From Bacteroidales bacterium (lineage in GTDB: Bacteria; Bacteroidota; Bacteroidia; Bacteroidales; JAADGE01): a DNA stretch of 58,425 nt. The notes under the pieces are model-generated. The model worked only from the letters and a program-made list of their open reading frames with translations, did no database searches and was not told the origin of the DNA. A program made the position numbers and the translations under genes. Below, piece after piece: positions 37,901 through 46,300 of the stretch (position 1 is the stretch's first letter; each line of letters begins with the position of its first letter). The stretch lies in the NCBI GenBank assembly GCA_021108035.1, contig JAIORQ010000113.1:1-58425 (forward strand), in the 5' to 3' direction.

Positions 37901-38572
37901 ACTTTTTGGTATAAAGTCAGTTCGGAAACTTGTTGTGATGAATTACATTTTTATATTGATGGTATTGAAAAAGATAATTATGTAGATGGCTCATGGACAG
38001 AAATATCTTATCCTGTTACTGCCGGCGTTCACACATTGAAATGGGCTTATGAAAAAGATTATTCAATTTCAAACGGTTCTGACTGTGCATGGATTGATGA
38101 TATTACATTCCCCGGACACAGTTCTGCAAAGGGAGCAAAAGCTGTAACTATCACGGCACCAACTTTACCTGCATGGTTATCACTTACCGATAACGGTGAC
38201 GGAACAGCTGTTTTAAGCGGAACAGCTCCTAACGAGCAAGGTTTGCACGATGTTGTTATTGAAGCACAAGCAGGTGGCGATCCGTTTCCTCAACCGTTCA
38301 CAATTAATGTTGGAGGTGTTTCTGTAGATGTTCTTACCGGAGATATTTCAATATTCCCTAATCCGAACAACGGAATATTTAATATTGATTTACAAAGCTT
38401 ATCCGGAATTGCTGATGTAAAAATATATAACATCAACGGAAAAGAAATTTATGAGTTTAAAACAAGTAGCGACATCTTGGAAGTTAACCTTACAAATTAT
38501 GCAAAAGGTGTTTATTTTGTCAGGATAATTTCAGGAAACGAAACATATAACGGCAAAATCATACTTAAATAA
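34901..38572 (+). CDS. T9SS-exported C25 (gingipain-like) cysteine protease 1
   Basis: A 1223-residue secreted protease. The signal peptide is about 1-20 (…SIGFAQ). A C25 propeptide-like region (about 25-215) precedes the peptidase domain (about 245-600). Likely catalytic His445 is in INYTAHCNQTSWG and Cys478 in GNCCYSADFG, aligning with gingipain His/Cys. An Ig-like domain, CARDB-like modules, a cleaved-adhesin-like jelly-roll (about 945-1090) and a Por_Secre_tail (about 1145-1223: IFPNPNNGIFNI...YAKGVYFVRI) follow. It is expected to be displayed by T9SS. Bases 36950-37291 are identical to the next gene. Confidence 0.9.
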   Translation: MRKLLLTLLITILWISIGFAQKDVILLNSYKSSVEMTEKRYEKLSLSFNYTQIKSFTVDTKEGNFDEIIIPGAYFTGEIGTPKLPASKKLIDIPFDAEISIKILNYTVNEYNLKDYGISHKIMPVQPDVKKDEDPTDVKFEYDKGSYETKGYITPELVDVEILGIMRGVRIARLTVSPVSYNPVEDKIKVYNNIEFEIQFNNSNIAKTEYISQAAYSPFFEPVYQQLLNSKNVIDDHPDLTKYPVKMMILSDRMFETALAPYIAWKTKKGFELIVNYTDEGYSTVNEIKAWVQTHYDAGTPEDPAPSFCLFVGDVAQIPASQVGVQSGKQTDLYYFSQDGDYFPEMYYGRFSANDLPELQPIIDKTLYHEQYEFADPAYLDDVTLIAGYDSYWNTRIGQPTVQYGTQNYFNASYGFTNVNDYLDSYTGCYDNERISVSFINYTAHCNQTSWGTPNLTISDINAMTNTNKYPLAVGNCCYSADFGYSECIGEAWIRAEDKGAVAYIGSSPSSLWFEDFYWAVGAFPLQGNNDGYVPTFEETTLGVYDAMFVSDYVTVDATVFLGNLAVTEVDVQGWPQQSNPTCYWEGYNCLGDPSLVPFYTQGETNTVSHLSTLPIGMVTYEVSAEPGSYVAISKDGVLHGAALVDASGTVDVPITPITTGGDVDIVVTKPQYIPYITTVPAAALEGPYMVVDSYVNEVDYGQSVNLDIVLENVGEDDATGVSVTVTTSDANANITNETYDYGDIAAGATSSASSGAFTLTVADDLEDQYSVAVDIAITDGNKTLWEQTKNVTVNAPIPQVAFNGINDTEGDLVFTSAPVTAIDEGAAYNYNISVLVIGGNDNSMLDAGEIVGVFVNAGNAGHASFVNATCTLSSTSEYVTVNTDEYYLGTIAAGQTFTPTFSITVDESTPTGTVVDLTFTLTGGEYSETITVNLSVGLQIEDFETGDFSAYPWTMSGNADWTIDADAHGGTYSAKSGNISDNQESEISVTINVADEGELTFWYKVSSETCCDELHFYIDGIEKDNYVDGSWTEISYPVTAGVHTLKWAYEKDYSISNGSDCAWIDDITFPGHSSAKGAKAVTITAPTLPAWLSLTDNGDGTAVLSGTAPNEQGLHDVVIEAQAGGDPFPQPFTINVGGVSVDVLTGDISIFPNPNNGIFNIDLQSLSGIADVKIYNINGKEIYEFKTSSDILEVNLTNYAKGVYFVRIISGNETYNGKIILK
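36950..37291 (+). repeat. 342-bp block shared by protease genes 1 and 2
   Basis: By eye this is identical to 40884-41225 (offset 3934), although the coding sequences on both sides differ at many silent positions. It encodes one CARDB-like module (GPYMVVDSYVNEVDYG...). This contrast points to gene conversion or recombination. Confidence 0.85.
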
Positions 38573-38593
38573 AACAATTAATCTTATATATTT

Positions 38594-38625
38594 AAAAGCC
38601 TCTGATTTAAATCAGAGGCTTTTTT
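38594..38625 (+). terminator. Rho-independent terminator
   Basis: AAAAGCCTCTGATT (38594-38607) pairs with AATCAGAGGCTTTT, followed by a T-run, 22 bp after the stop of protease 1. So protease 2 is expressed from its own leader. Confidence 0.85.
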
Positions 38626-38722
38626 ATATGTATGAGTCCGATTAAAAAAGTATAAATAAGATTATAATTCCCGTTAAACAAGTTATGACAACAAAGTGCT
38701 TTTATCCGTTGGATTTTATATA

Positions 38723-38822
38723 TTTTCTGTTAAATTGCGATAATTTTATGCAACTTATTTAACTTTATGTTATCTGTTACTATTGAATATCATTTTATTT
38801 ATTAAAATATAATATATTAATT
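38723..38822 (+). promoter_or_regulatory. Duplicated leader/promoter region of the second C25 protease gene
   Basis: Near copy of 34803-34900 running to the start codon. A -7-like TAATTTTA (38741-38748) replaces TATTTTTA of the first copy. Short leader duplication suggests co-regulation of both proteases. Confidence 0.6.
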
Positions 38823-41800
38823 ATGAAAAAATTGTTACTTCCTCTACTGATTTCAACCTTATGGATTTCGATTGGTTTTGCACAAAAAGGTGTTGTCCCG
38901 TTGAATTCTGAAAGAAATTCGATTGAAATAACTGATAACAGTTATGATAAATTAAGTTTAACTTTTAATCATTCTGAAATCAGAAGTTTCACAGTGGATA
39001 CCAAAGAAGGTTTTTTTGATGAAATTGCAATTCCGGGTGCAAGATTTACCGGAAATGTCGGCGATCCTAAACTTCCGGCATACAGTAAATTAATAGAAAT
39101 ACCGTTTGGTGCTGAACTTTCTGTTAAAGTAAAAAATTACACTGTAACAGAGTACAAATTATCTGACTTTGGTATAGAGAATGCAATTATTCCTGCCCAA
39201 CCTGATGTCAGAAAAGATGAAGATCCTACTTTAGTTAAGTTTCATTATAATAAAGATGCTTATACTTCTAAAACATATACTTCTTTTAATATTGCTGAAG
39301 CTGAAATACAAGGAGTAATGCGTGGTATCAGAATTGCAAAACTTTCGGTTTCACCTGTTAATTATAATCCTGCTGCCGGTACAATAAAAGTTTACAACAA
39401 CATTGAAATAGAAGTAAGTTATACTAACAGCGATATTAATAAAACAGAATACATAAGACAGGCAACATTTTCACCATTTTTTGAGCCTGTTTATCAAAAG
39501 TTATTAAACAATAAGAATGTAATTGATGATCATCCGGATTTAACAAAATATCCGGTAAAAATGCTTATTTTATCCGACAGAGCATTTGAGACAGCATTAC
39601 AACCTTATATTGCTTGGAAAACCAAAAAAGGCTTTAAAGTTATCGTAAATTATACAGACGAAGGATATTCAACTGTTAATGAAATTAAAGCATGGATTCA
39701 AGCACATTATGATGCCGGAACACCTGAAGACCCTGCTCCGAGTTTCTGTTTATTTGTTGGTGATGTAGGGCAGATTCCGGCTTCTCAAGTAGGTGTTAAT
39801 TCAGGTCGTCAAACTGACTTATATTATTTCAGCCAAGACGGAGACTATTTTCCTGAAATGTATTACGGCAGATTTTCTGCAAATAATTTAACTGAATTAC
39901 AACCGATTATTGATAAAACACTATACCATGAACAATATGAATTTGCTGATCCTGCTTATTTGGATGATGTTACATTAATTGCAGGAGCAGACGGAACATG
40001 GAACCCTCGTGTAGGTCAAGCAACCGTAAATTACGGAACAATAAATTATTTTAATGTATCACACGGTTTTACTAATGTAAACGACTATTTAACATCTTAT
40101 TCAGGATGTTATGATAACGAAAGAATATCAGTATCTTTTATCAATTATACGGCTCACTGCGGTCAAACATCTTGGGGTAATCCGAGCCTGTCAATTTCTG
40201 ATATAAATTCAATGACAAATACAAATAAATACCCGCTTGCTGTGGGTAATTGCTGTATGTCTGCCGATTTCGGATACGGAGAATGTATAGGTGAAGCTTG
40301 GATAAGAGCTGAAAATAAAGGAGCTGTTGCTTATATTGGTTCTTCTCCTTCATCATATTGGTATGAAGATTTCTATTGGGCTGTAGGTGCATTTCCGATT
40401 GAAAATTATAATATTAGTGGTGATACCGGTTATGTTCCTACATTCGAAGAAACTACACTCGGTGTATATGATGCAATGTTTGTAAGTGATTATGTTACTG
40501 TTGATGCAAATGTTTTCCTTGGTAATTTGGTTGTTACAGAAGTTGATGTTCAAGGTTATCCTCAACATTCTAATCCTTTATATTATTGGGAAGCATACAA
40601 TTGTTTGGGCGACCCTTCATTAGTCCCTTTTTATACACAAGGTGAAACTAATACAGTAAGTCATTTACCTACTTTACCGATAGGAATGGTTACATATGAA
40701 GTTTCAGCAGACCCCGGTTCTTATGTTGCAATTTCAAAAGACGGTGTACTACACGGTGCCGCTCTTGTTGACGGAACAGGAACAGTAGATGTCCCGATAA
40801 CCCCTGTAACTTCCGGCGGAGATGTTGACATTGTCGTAACCAAACCACAATATATTCCTTATATAACAACTGTACCGGCAGCCGCACTTGAAGGCCCTTA
40901 TATGGTTGTTGACAGTTATGTTAACGAAGTTGATTATGGTCAATCAGTAAATTTAGATATTGTATTGGAAAATGTTGGTGAAGACGATGCAACAGGTGTT
41001 TCTGTAACAGTTACAACTTCTGATGCTAATGCAAATATTACAAACGAAACATATGATTATGGTGATATTGCAGCCGGTGCAACAAGTTCTGCAAGTTCCG
41101 GAGCTTTTACTTTAACTGTTGCCGATGATCTTGAAGATCAATATTCTGTTGCTGTTGATATTGCAATTACTGACGGTAATAAAACCCTTTGGGAACAAAC
41201 TAAAAATGTTACTGTTAACGCTCCGGAATTAGTTATCGGAAATTTAACTGTTGATGATGCTGCACTCGGTAACGGAGACGGAATTCTTGACCCCGGTGAA
41301 ACTGCCGATATTATAATTCAAACAACTAATGACGGACATGCTGATATAACAAATGTTATAGGAGCAATTACTTCAACAAGCACTGATTTAATTCTAAATA
41401 CAACTGTAACATCACCTACTGTTCTTAATATTGGTCAAACAGGAGATTTTTCTTTTAATGTTACTGCTGACGGTGCAACACCCTCGGGAACTGTTGCTGA
41501 TATTGATTATACTGTTACCGCCGGAGTTGCAGGTCAATACTCTGCAAACGAAACAAAAGAAATAATTATCGGTTTTGTACCTGAATATTGTGAAGCCGGC
41601 TCAAATGATGATACTGATGAGTTTATTGAAAGAGTACAGTTTGTTGATATAGATAATACAACCACTATTGGAGGTGGTTATAATGATTATACCCATATTT
41701 CTACTGATGTAGAAACCGAAGGTTCTTATCCGATAACAATAACTAACGGGGATCATTATTCAAGTGACCAAATGGGATGTTGGGTAGATTGGAACTACGA

Positions 41801-43274
41801 CGGCGATTTTGAAGATGCAGATGAAAGTTTTACTATTGCATACAGCAGCTCAATAGGAACAGGTACTGTTACAGTTCCTGCTGATGCAAGAATTGGCTCT
41901 ACAACTATGCGTTTAAGAGTTATGTACACAGGAACATTATCTCCTTGCGGAAATGCAAGCTACGGCGAAGTAGAAGATTATACTTTGAATGTTTTGCCAA
42001 ACGGTGTTTATGGTGGTACGGCAAATGCAAATCCTACTGTAATTTGCGTTTCGGGAACAACTACTTTAACTCTTTCCGGATGGGTTGGAGACGATATGCA
42101 ATGGCAAAGCTCTCCGGACGGAAGCACTTGGTCTGATATTAGTGGTGCTGTTTCTACTCCATATACAACTGCAATCTTTACTTCAGATACATATTTCAGA
42201 GCAGAAGTAACTATGGCCGGATATGACCCCGCTTATTCTAATACTGCTTTAGTTTATGTTAATGATGCTCCTGTTGCAGGAACAGCTGCTGTTGATGTAA
42301 ATGAAATTTGCGAAGGAGAAACCGTTATCTTATCTCTTACAGGACAATCCGGCGACATTCAATGGCAAGAATCACCTGACGGAACATCTTGGGTTAATAT
42401 CAGCGGAGCTGTCGGTACTCCATACACAACAAGTGCATTAGATGCTGACACTTATTTCAGAGCTGAAGTATCTAATCCGGGTTGCGACCCTGCATATTCT
42501 AATGATGAATTAGTAACTGTTTATGATGCTCCGGTCGGCGGAACAGCATCTGCTGATGAAACTTCAATTTGTACAGGTTCATCAACTACAATAACTTTAA
42601 CCGGTTACACAGGCGATATACAATGGCAAAATTCACCTGACGGCTCTGTGTGGACTGATATTTCAGGAGCAACTTCTGCTGTATATATCACTGATAATTT
42701 AATTGTTACAACTCATTTTAGAGCTGTTCTTTCAAGTTATCTGTGTGATGATACTAACTCAAGTACTGTTGAAATCACAGTTGTTGAGAACCCTGTTGCA
42801 GGATATTCATTTACTGCAAACAATCAAGAGTTAACTTTTGCTAATGAATCAACAAATGCAACGAGTTATTCATGGAATTTTGGAGACGGTAACAGTTCAA
42901 CAGATGTAAACCCTGTTCATACTTATGCTTCATCAGATACCTATACAGTAACTTTAACTGCAATAAACGGAGTTTGTGCGGATGATGTGCACAGTAAAGA
43001 TATTGCTGTTACATTTGTAGGTATCTCACAAATAGAATCCAATGTAAAAATTGTTCCTAATCCGAATAACGGATTGTTCACGATTGATTTTGGTAATTTA
43101 AATACATCAGGAACTATTGTAAGTATTTTTACAGTAAGCGGACAAGTTATATGTCAGCTGAAAACAAGTAGCGACATCTTGGAAGTTAACCTTACAAATT
43201 ATGCAAAAGGCGTATATTTTGTCAGGATAACTTCAGGAAACGAAGTGTATAACGACAAAATAATTCTTAAATAA
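38823..43274 (+). CDS. T9SS-exported C25 (gingipain-like) cysteine protease 2
   Basis: A 1483-residue paralogue of protease 1, with signal peptide (…SIGFAQ), C25 propeptide and peptidase. Catalytic His445 (INYTAHCGQTSWG) and Cys478 (GNCCMSADFG) are at the same positions as in protease 1. After a shared CARDB-like module it carries a second such module, a GEVED domain (about 920-1060, ending YGEVEDYTLNV), three ~78-residue Ig-like repeats with the motif QWQxSPDGxxWxxISGA, one PKD domain (SYSWNFGDGNSSTDVNP) and a Por_Secre_tail. The distal half (41226-42377 and ~42771-43017) is nearly identical to protease 3. Confidence 0.9.
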   Translation: MKKLLLPLLISTLWISIGFAQKGVVPLNSERNSIEITDNSYDKLSLTFNHSEIRSFTVDTKEGFFDEIAIPGARFTGNVGDPKLPAYSKLIEIPFGAELSVKVKNYTVTEYKLSDFGIENAIIPAQPDVRKDEDPTLVKFHYNKDAYTSKTYTSFNIAEAEIQGVMRGIRIAKLSVSPVNYNPAAGTIKVYNNIEIEVSYTNSDINKTEYIRQATFSPFFEPVYQKLLNNKNVIDDHPDLTKYPVKMLILSDRAFETALQPYIAWKTKKGFKVIVNYTDEGYSTVNEIKAWIQAHYDAGTPEDPAPSFCLFVGDVGQIPASQVGVNSGRQTDLYYFSQDGDYFPEMYYGRFSANNLTELQPIIDKTLYHEQYEFADPAYLDDVTLIAGADGTWNPRVGQATVNYGTINYFNVSHGFTNVNDYLTSYSGCYDNERISVSFINYTAHCGQTSWGNPSLSISDINSMTNTNKYPLAVGNCCMSADFGYGECIGEAWIRAENKGAVAYIGSSPSSYWYEDFYWAVGAFPIENYNISGDTGYVPTFEETTLGVYDAMFVSDYVTVDANVFLGNLVVTEVDVQGYPQHSNPLYYWEAYNCLGDPSLVPFYTQGETNTVSHLPTLPIGMVTYEVSADPGSYVAISKDGVLHGAALVDGTGTVDVPITPVTSGGDVDIVVTKPQYIPYITTVPAAALEGPYMVVDSYVNEVDYGQSVNLDIVLENVGEDDATGVSVTVTTSDANANITNETYDYGDIAAGATSSASSGAFTLTVADDLEDQYSVAVDIAITDGNKTLWEQTKNVTVNAPELVIGNLTVDDAALGNGDGILDPGETADIIIQTTNDGHADITNVIGAITSTSTDLILNTTVTSPTVLNIGQTGDFSFNVTADGATPSGTVADIDYTVTAGVAGQYSANETKEIIIGFVPEYCEAGSNDDTDEFIERVQFVDIDNTTTIGGGYNDYTHISTDVETEGSYPITITNGDHYSSDQMGCWVDWNYDGDFEDADESFTIAYSSSIGTGTVTVPADARIGSTTMRLRVMYTGTLSPCGNASYGEVEDYTLNVLPNGVYGGTANANPTVICVSGTTTLTLSGWVGDDMQWQSSPDGSTWSDISGAVSTPYTTAIFTSDTYFRAEVTMAGYDPAYSNTALVYVNDAPVAGTAAVDVNEICEGETVILSLTGQSGDIQWQESPDGTSWVNISGAVGTPYTTSALDADTYFRAEVSNPGCDPAYSNDELVTVYDAPVGGTASADETSICTGSSTTITLTGYTGDIQWQNSPDGSVWTDISGATSAVYITDNLIVTTHFRAVLSSYLCDDTNSSTVEITVVENPVAGYSFTANNQELTFANESTNATSYSWNFGDGNSSTDVNPVHTYASSDTYTVTLTAINGVCADDVHSKDIAVTFVGISQIESNVKIVPNPNNGLFTIDFGNLNTSGTIVSIFTVSGQVICQLKTSSDILEVNLTNYAKGVYFVRITSGNEVYNDKIILK
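41226..42377 (+). repeat. ~1.15-kb block shared by protease genes 2 and 3
   Basis: Matches 45903-47054 at a constant offset of 4677, with only two differences noticed by eye (around 41275 and 41306). It encodes a CARDB-like module, GEVED and the first Ig-like repeats. A second shared block at about 42771-43017/47448-47694 covers the PKD domain, with several differences. The intervening Ig repeat (42378-42770) has diverged. Confidence 0.88.
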
Positions 43275-43280
43275 AACTAT

Positions 43281-43312
43281 AAAAGTCTCTGTATCAAAAT
43301 TAGAGGCTTTTT
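43281..43312 (+). terminator. Probable rho-independent terminator
   Basis: AAAAGTCTCT (43281-43290) pairs imperfectly with AGAGGCTTTTT (43302-43312). It is a weaker relative of the terminator after protease 1, and lies 6 bp after the stop of protease 2. Confidence 0.6.
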
Positions 43313-43349
43313 ATATTATTAAACAATTTTTAAACTATAATTATCAATT

Positions 43350-46300
43350 ATGAAGAAATTTACATTATTTTTATTTGTTTTCAGCATTATGTTTTCAGTT
43401 AATGCTCAAAAACAAACCTTTAAGTATTCTGATACTTGGGGAAATTCCGGTTTTAACCTTGAGAGCCAAAAAAGCTCGGGAGTTGAAATAATTTATTCCA
43501 TTAAGGAGTTCAGTATTTCAGAGACAGAAATTAAGGGAGAAACTTTGCAAAACATTAACTTACCCGGTATTATATTATTTAATGATGCAGGTATGCCCGA
43601 CCTTCCCGGTGAAAGTAAACTGATTGCTGTTCCCGAAGGAGCAAAACCAATTCTTAAAATACTTGACTACCGTACAGAAACTGTTGAAGGAGTAGAAATG
43701 GCTCCGGCTCCTGTTATTCCTTTCGATACGGAACCTGATATAAAATATGAAAAAAACATGAAAGTATTTTCAAAAGATGCTTTCTATCCTGAAGATCCTT
43801 TTAAATTATCAGAAGTTACAGAAATCAGAGGTGTTGATGCTGTTATGCTCGGTATTACTCCTTTCAAATATAATCCTGTTACTAAACAACTTATTGTTTA
43901 CAGAGATATTAAAGTTGAAATTACTTTTGAAGGCGGAACCGGTTATTTCGGTGAAAACAGACTAAGAAATCGCGTTTGGGAACCTATTCTTGATGATGCT
44001 TTATTAAATTATTCTTCACTTCCGAAAATTGATTTTGATGCAAAAGCAAAAAATGCAAAAGACGATGAATACGAATATGTTATTTTAACCCTTGATGATA
44101 CAGACTTTACGGATTGGGCAGAAACAATTGCTGAATTCAGACGCAAACAAGGAATTTCTACCGGAGTTTTTACAATCACAAGTGGTCCGGGTGCAAACAC
44201 AGTAAGTTCTATTGAAACATGGGTTGATAATATGTATAATACATGGACAACTCCTCCGGCAGCTGTTTTAATTCTCGCTGACTACGGAACAGGCAGTTCC
44301 GGTATTACTTCGCAAAGCTATTCACATCCGTCTCCATACAGCGATACTTATATTACTGATAATAAATATGCTGACGTTGATGAAGATGATTTGCCGGATA
44401 TTGCTTTTGCGCGCATTACTGCAAACAATGCTACTCAATTAGAAGTTATGATAACTAAATTTATTGATAATGAATCTAATCCTCCGACAAATGCCGATTT
44501 TTATAATCATCCGATAACAGCACTCGGTTGGCAAGATGACAGATGGTTCCAAATTTGTTCAGAAGTAATCGGAGGATTTTGGAATAATGAACTCGGAAAA
44601 GAAACCGTAAGAATAAATGAACTTGGCACTCCTGCTAATAATCATACTACGGGTCCTTGGTCCACGACTACTTTTGGAGATACTCCGGAAGTTTTAGCTC
44701 TTTTCGGACCTGACGGTCTTGGATATATTCCGGCAACTCCGCAGGAATTAGGAGGTTTTACCGGAGGAACTGCAACAATGGTTAATAACGCAATTAACAG
44801 CGGTTGTTTTATGTTACAACACAGAGACCACGGAGGTGAAACCGGATGGAGCGAACCTGATTATGATAATTCGGATATTGACGGGTTAACTAATACAGAT
44901 TTACCGTTTATTTGGTCTGTTAACTGTAAAACAGGAAGATTTGACTATAGTTCAGAATGTTTTGCGGAAAAATTTCATCGTTATACTTATAACGGAAATA
45001 ATAGCGGAGCTCTTGGTATTATTGCTGCATCTGAAACTTCTTACTCTTTTGTAAATGATACTTATGTTTGGGGATGTTACGATAATATGTGGCCGAATTT
45101 TATGCCGGATGAAACAGCAAACCCTGAAAGCCGATTTATCTATCCGGCATTTGCAAATATTGCCGGTAAAAACTTTTTATATCAATCAAGCTGGCCATAC
45201 AATACTGATAATAAACAAATAACATACAGATTATTCCATCATCACGGTGATCCTTATTTAAATGTATATTCTGAAATACCGCAAAATCTATCTGTTACTT
45301 GTCCGAGTACTCATATATTCGGAGATTTAACTATTGATATTACAGTTGATGACCAAGCAACAATTGCTGTAACATATTATAATACAACAGATGAAGAAAC
45401 TGTTATTCTCGGAACTGCTGTAAGCTCCGGCGGAGCTACTACTGTTAATTTAGCTTCTTGCCCGGATCCCGGAACTAATATGCTTGTTACAATTACTAAA
45501 CAAAATTATTACAGATATACTCAAAATGTTTTGGTTATTGCACCAAGCGGACCTTATGATGTAGTTGACGGTTTTCTTATTAATGACGGTGATAATAATG
45601 AAGCAGATTTCGGAGAAACTTTTAACTTAGATATTACTGTTAAAAATGTTGGTGTTACAACTTCTGAAAATATTACTGCTACATTAACAACAACAGATTC
45701 TTATGTTACTTCATTAACAAATTCAACAAATGTTTCGTATCCGAATATTGCTCCTGATGCAAGTGAAACAAGTTCAGGAAACTTTACTGTAGAACTGGCT
45801 AATAATGTACCGGACCAACATAGTATTCAGTTTTCCCTTGAAATAACTGATAATTCAAAAGCAACTTATACTTCAACATTTTCTTTTAATGTTAATGCTC
45901 CTGAATTAGTTATCGGAAATTTAACTGTTGATGATGCTGCACTCGGTAACGGTGACGGAATTCTTGACCCCGGTGAAACTGCCGACATTATAATTCAAAC
46001 AACTAATGACGGACATGCTGATATAACAAATGTTATAGGAGCAATTACTTCAACAAGCACTGATTTAATTCTAAATACAACTGTAACATCACCTACTGTT
46101 CTTAATATTGGTCAAACAGGAGATTTTTCTTTTAATGTTACTGCTGACGGTGCAACACCCTCGGGAACTGTTGCTGATATTGATTATACTGTTACCGCCG
46201 GAGTTGCAGGTCAATACTCTGCAAACGAAACAAAAGAAATAATTATCGGTTTTGTACCTGAATATTGTGAAGCCGGCTCAAATGATGATACTGATGAGTT

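Noticed and set aside
41945-42136. Cys/Arg-rich small ORF repeated at 46622-46813
   Set aside because: It is a frame shadow of the shared GEVED/Ig-like block of two protease genes; its recurrence merely follows the 4677-bp offset of that duplication.
42003-42785. Possible CRISPR-like or tandem DNA repeat array
   Set aside because: The periodicity is about 78 codons of Ig-like protein domains, with diverged DNA between units and no short identical repeats with spacers.
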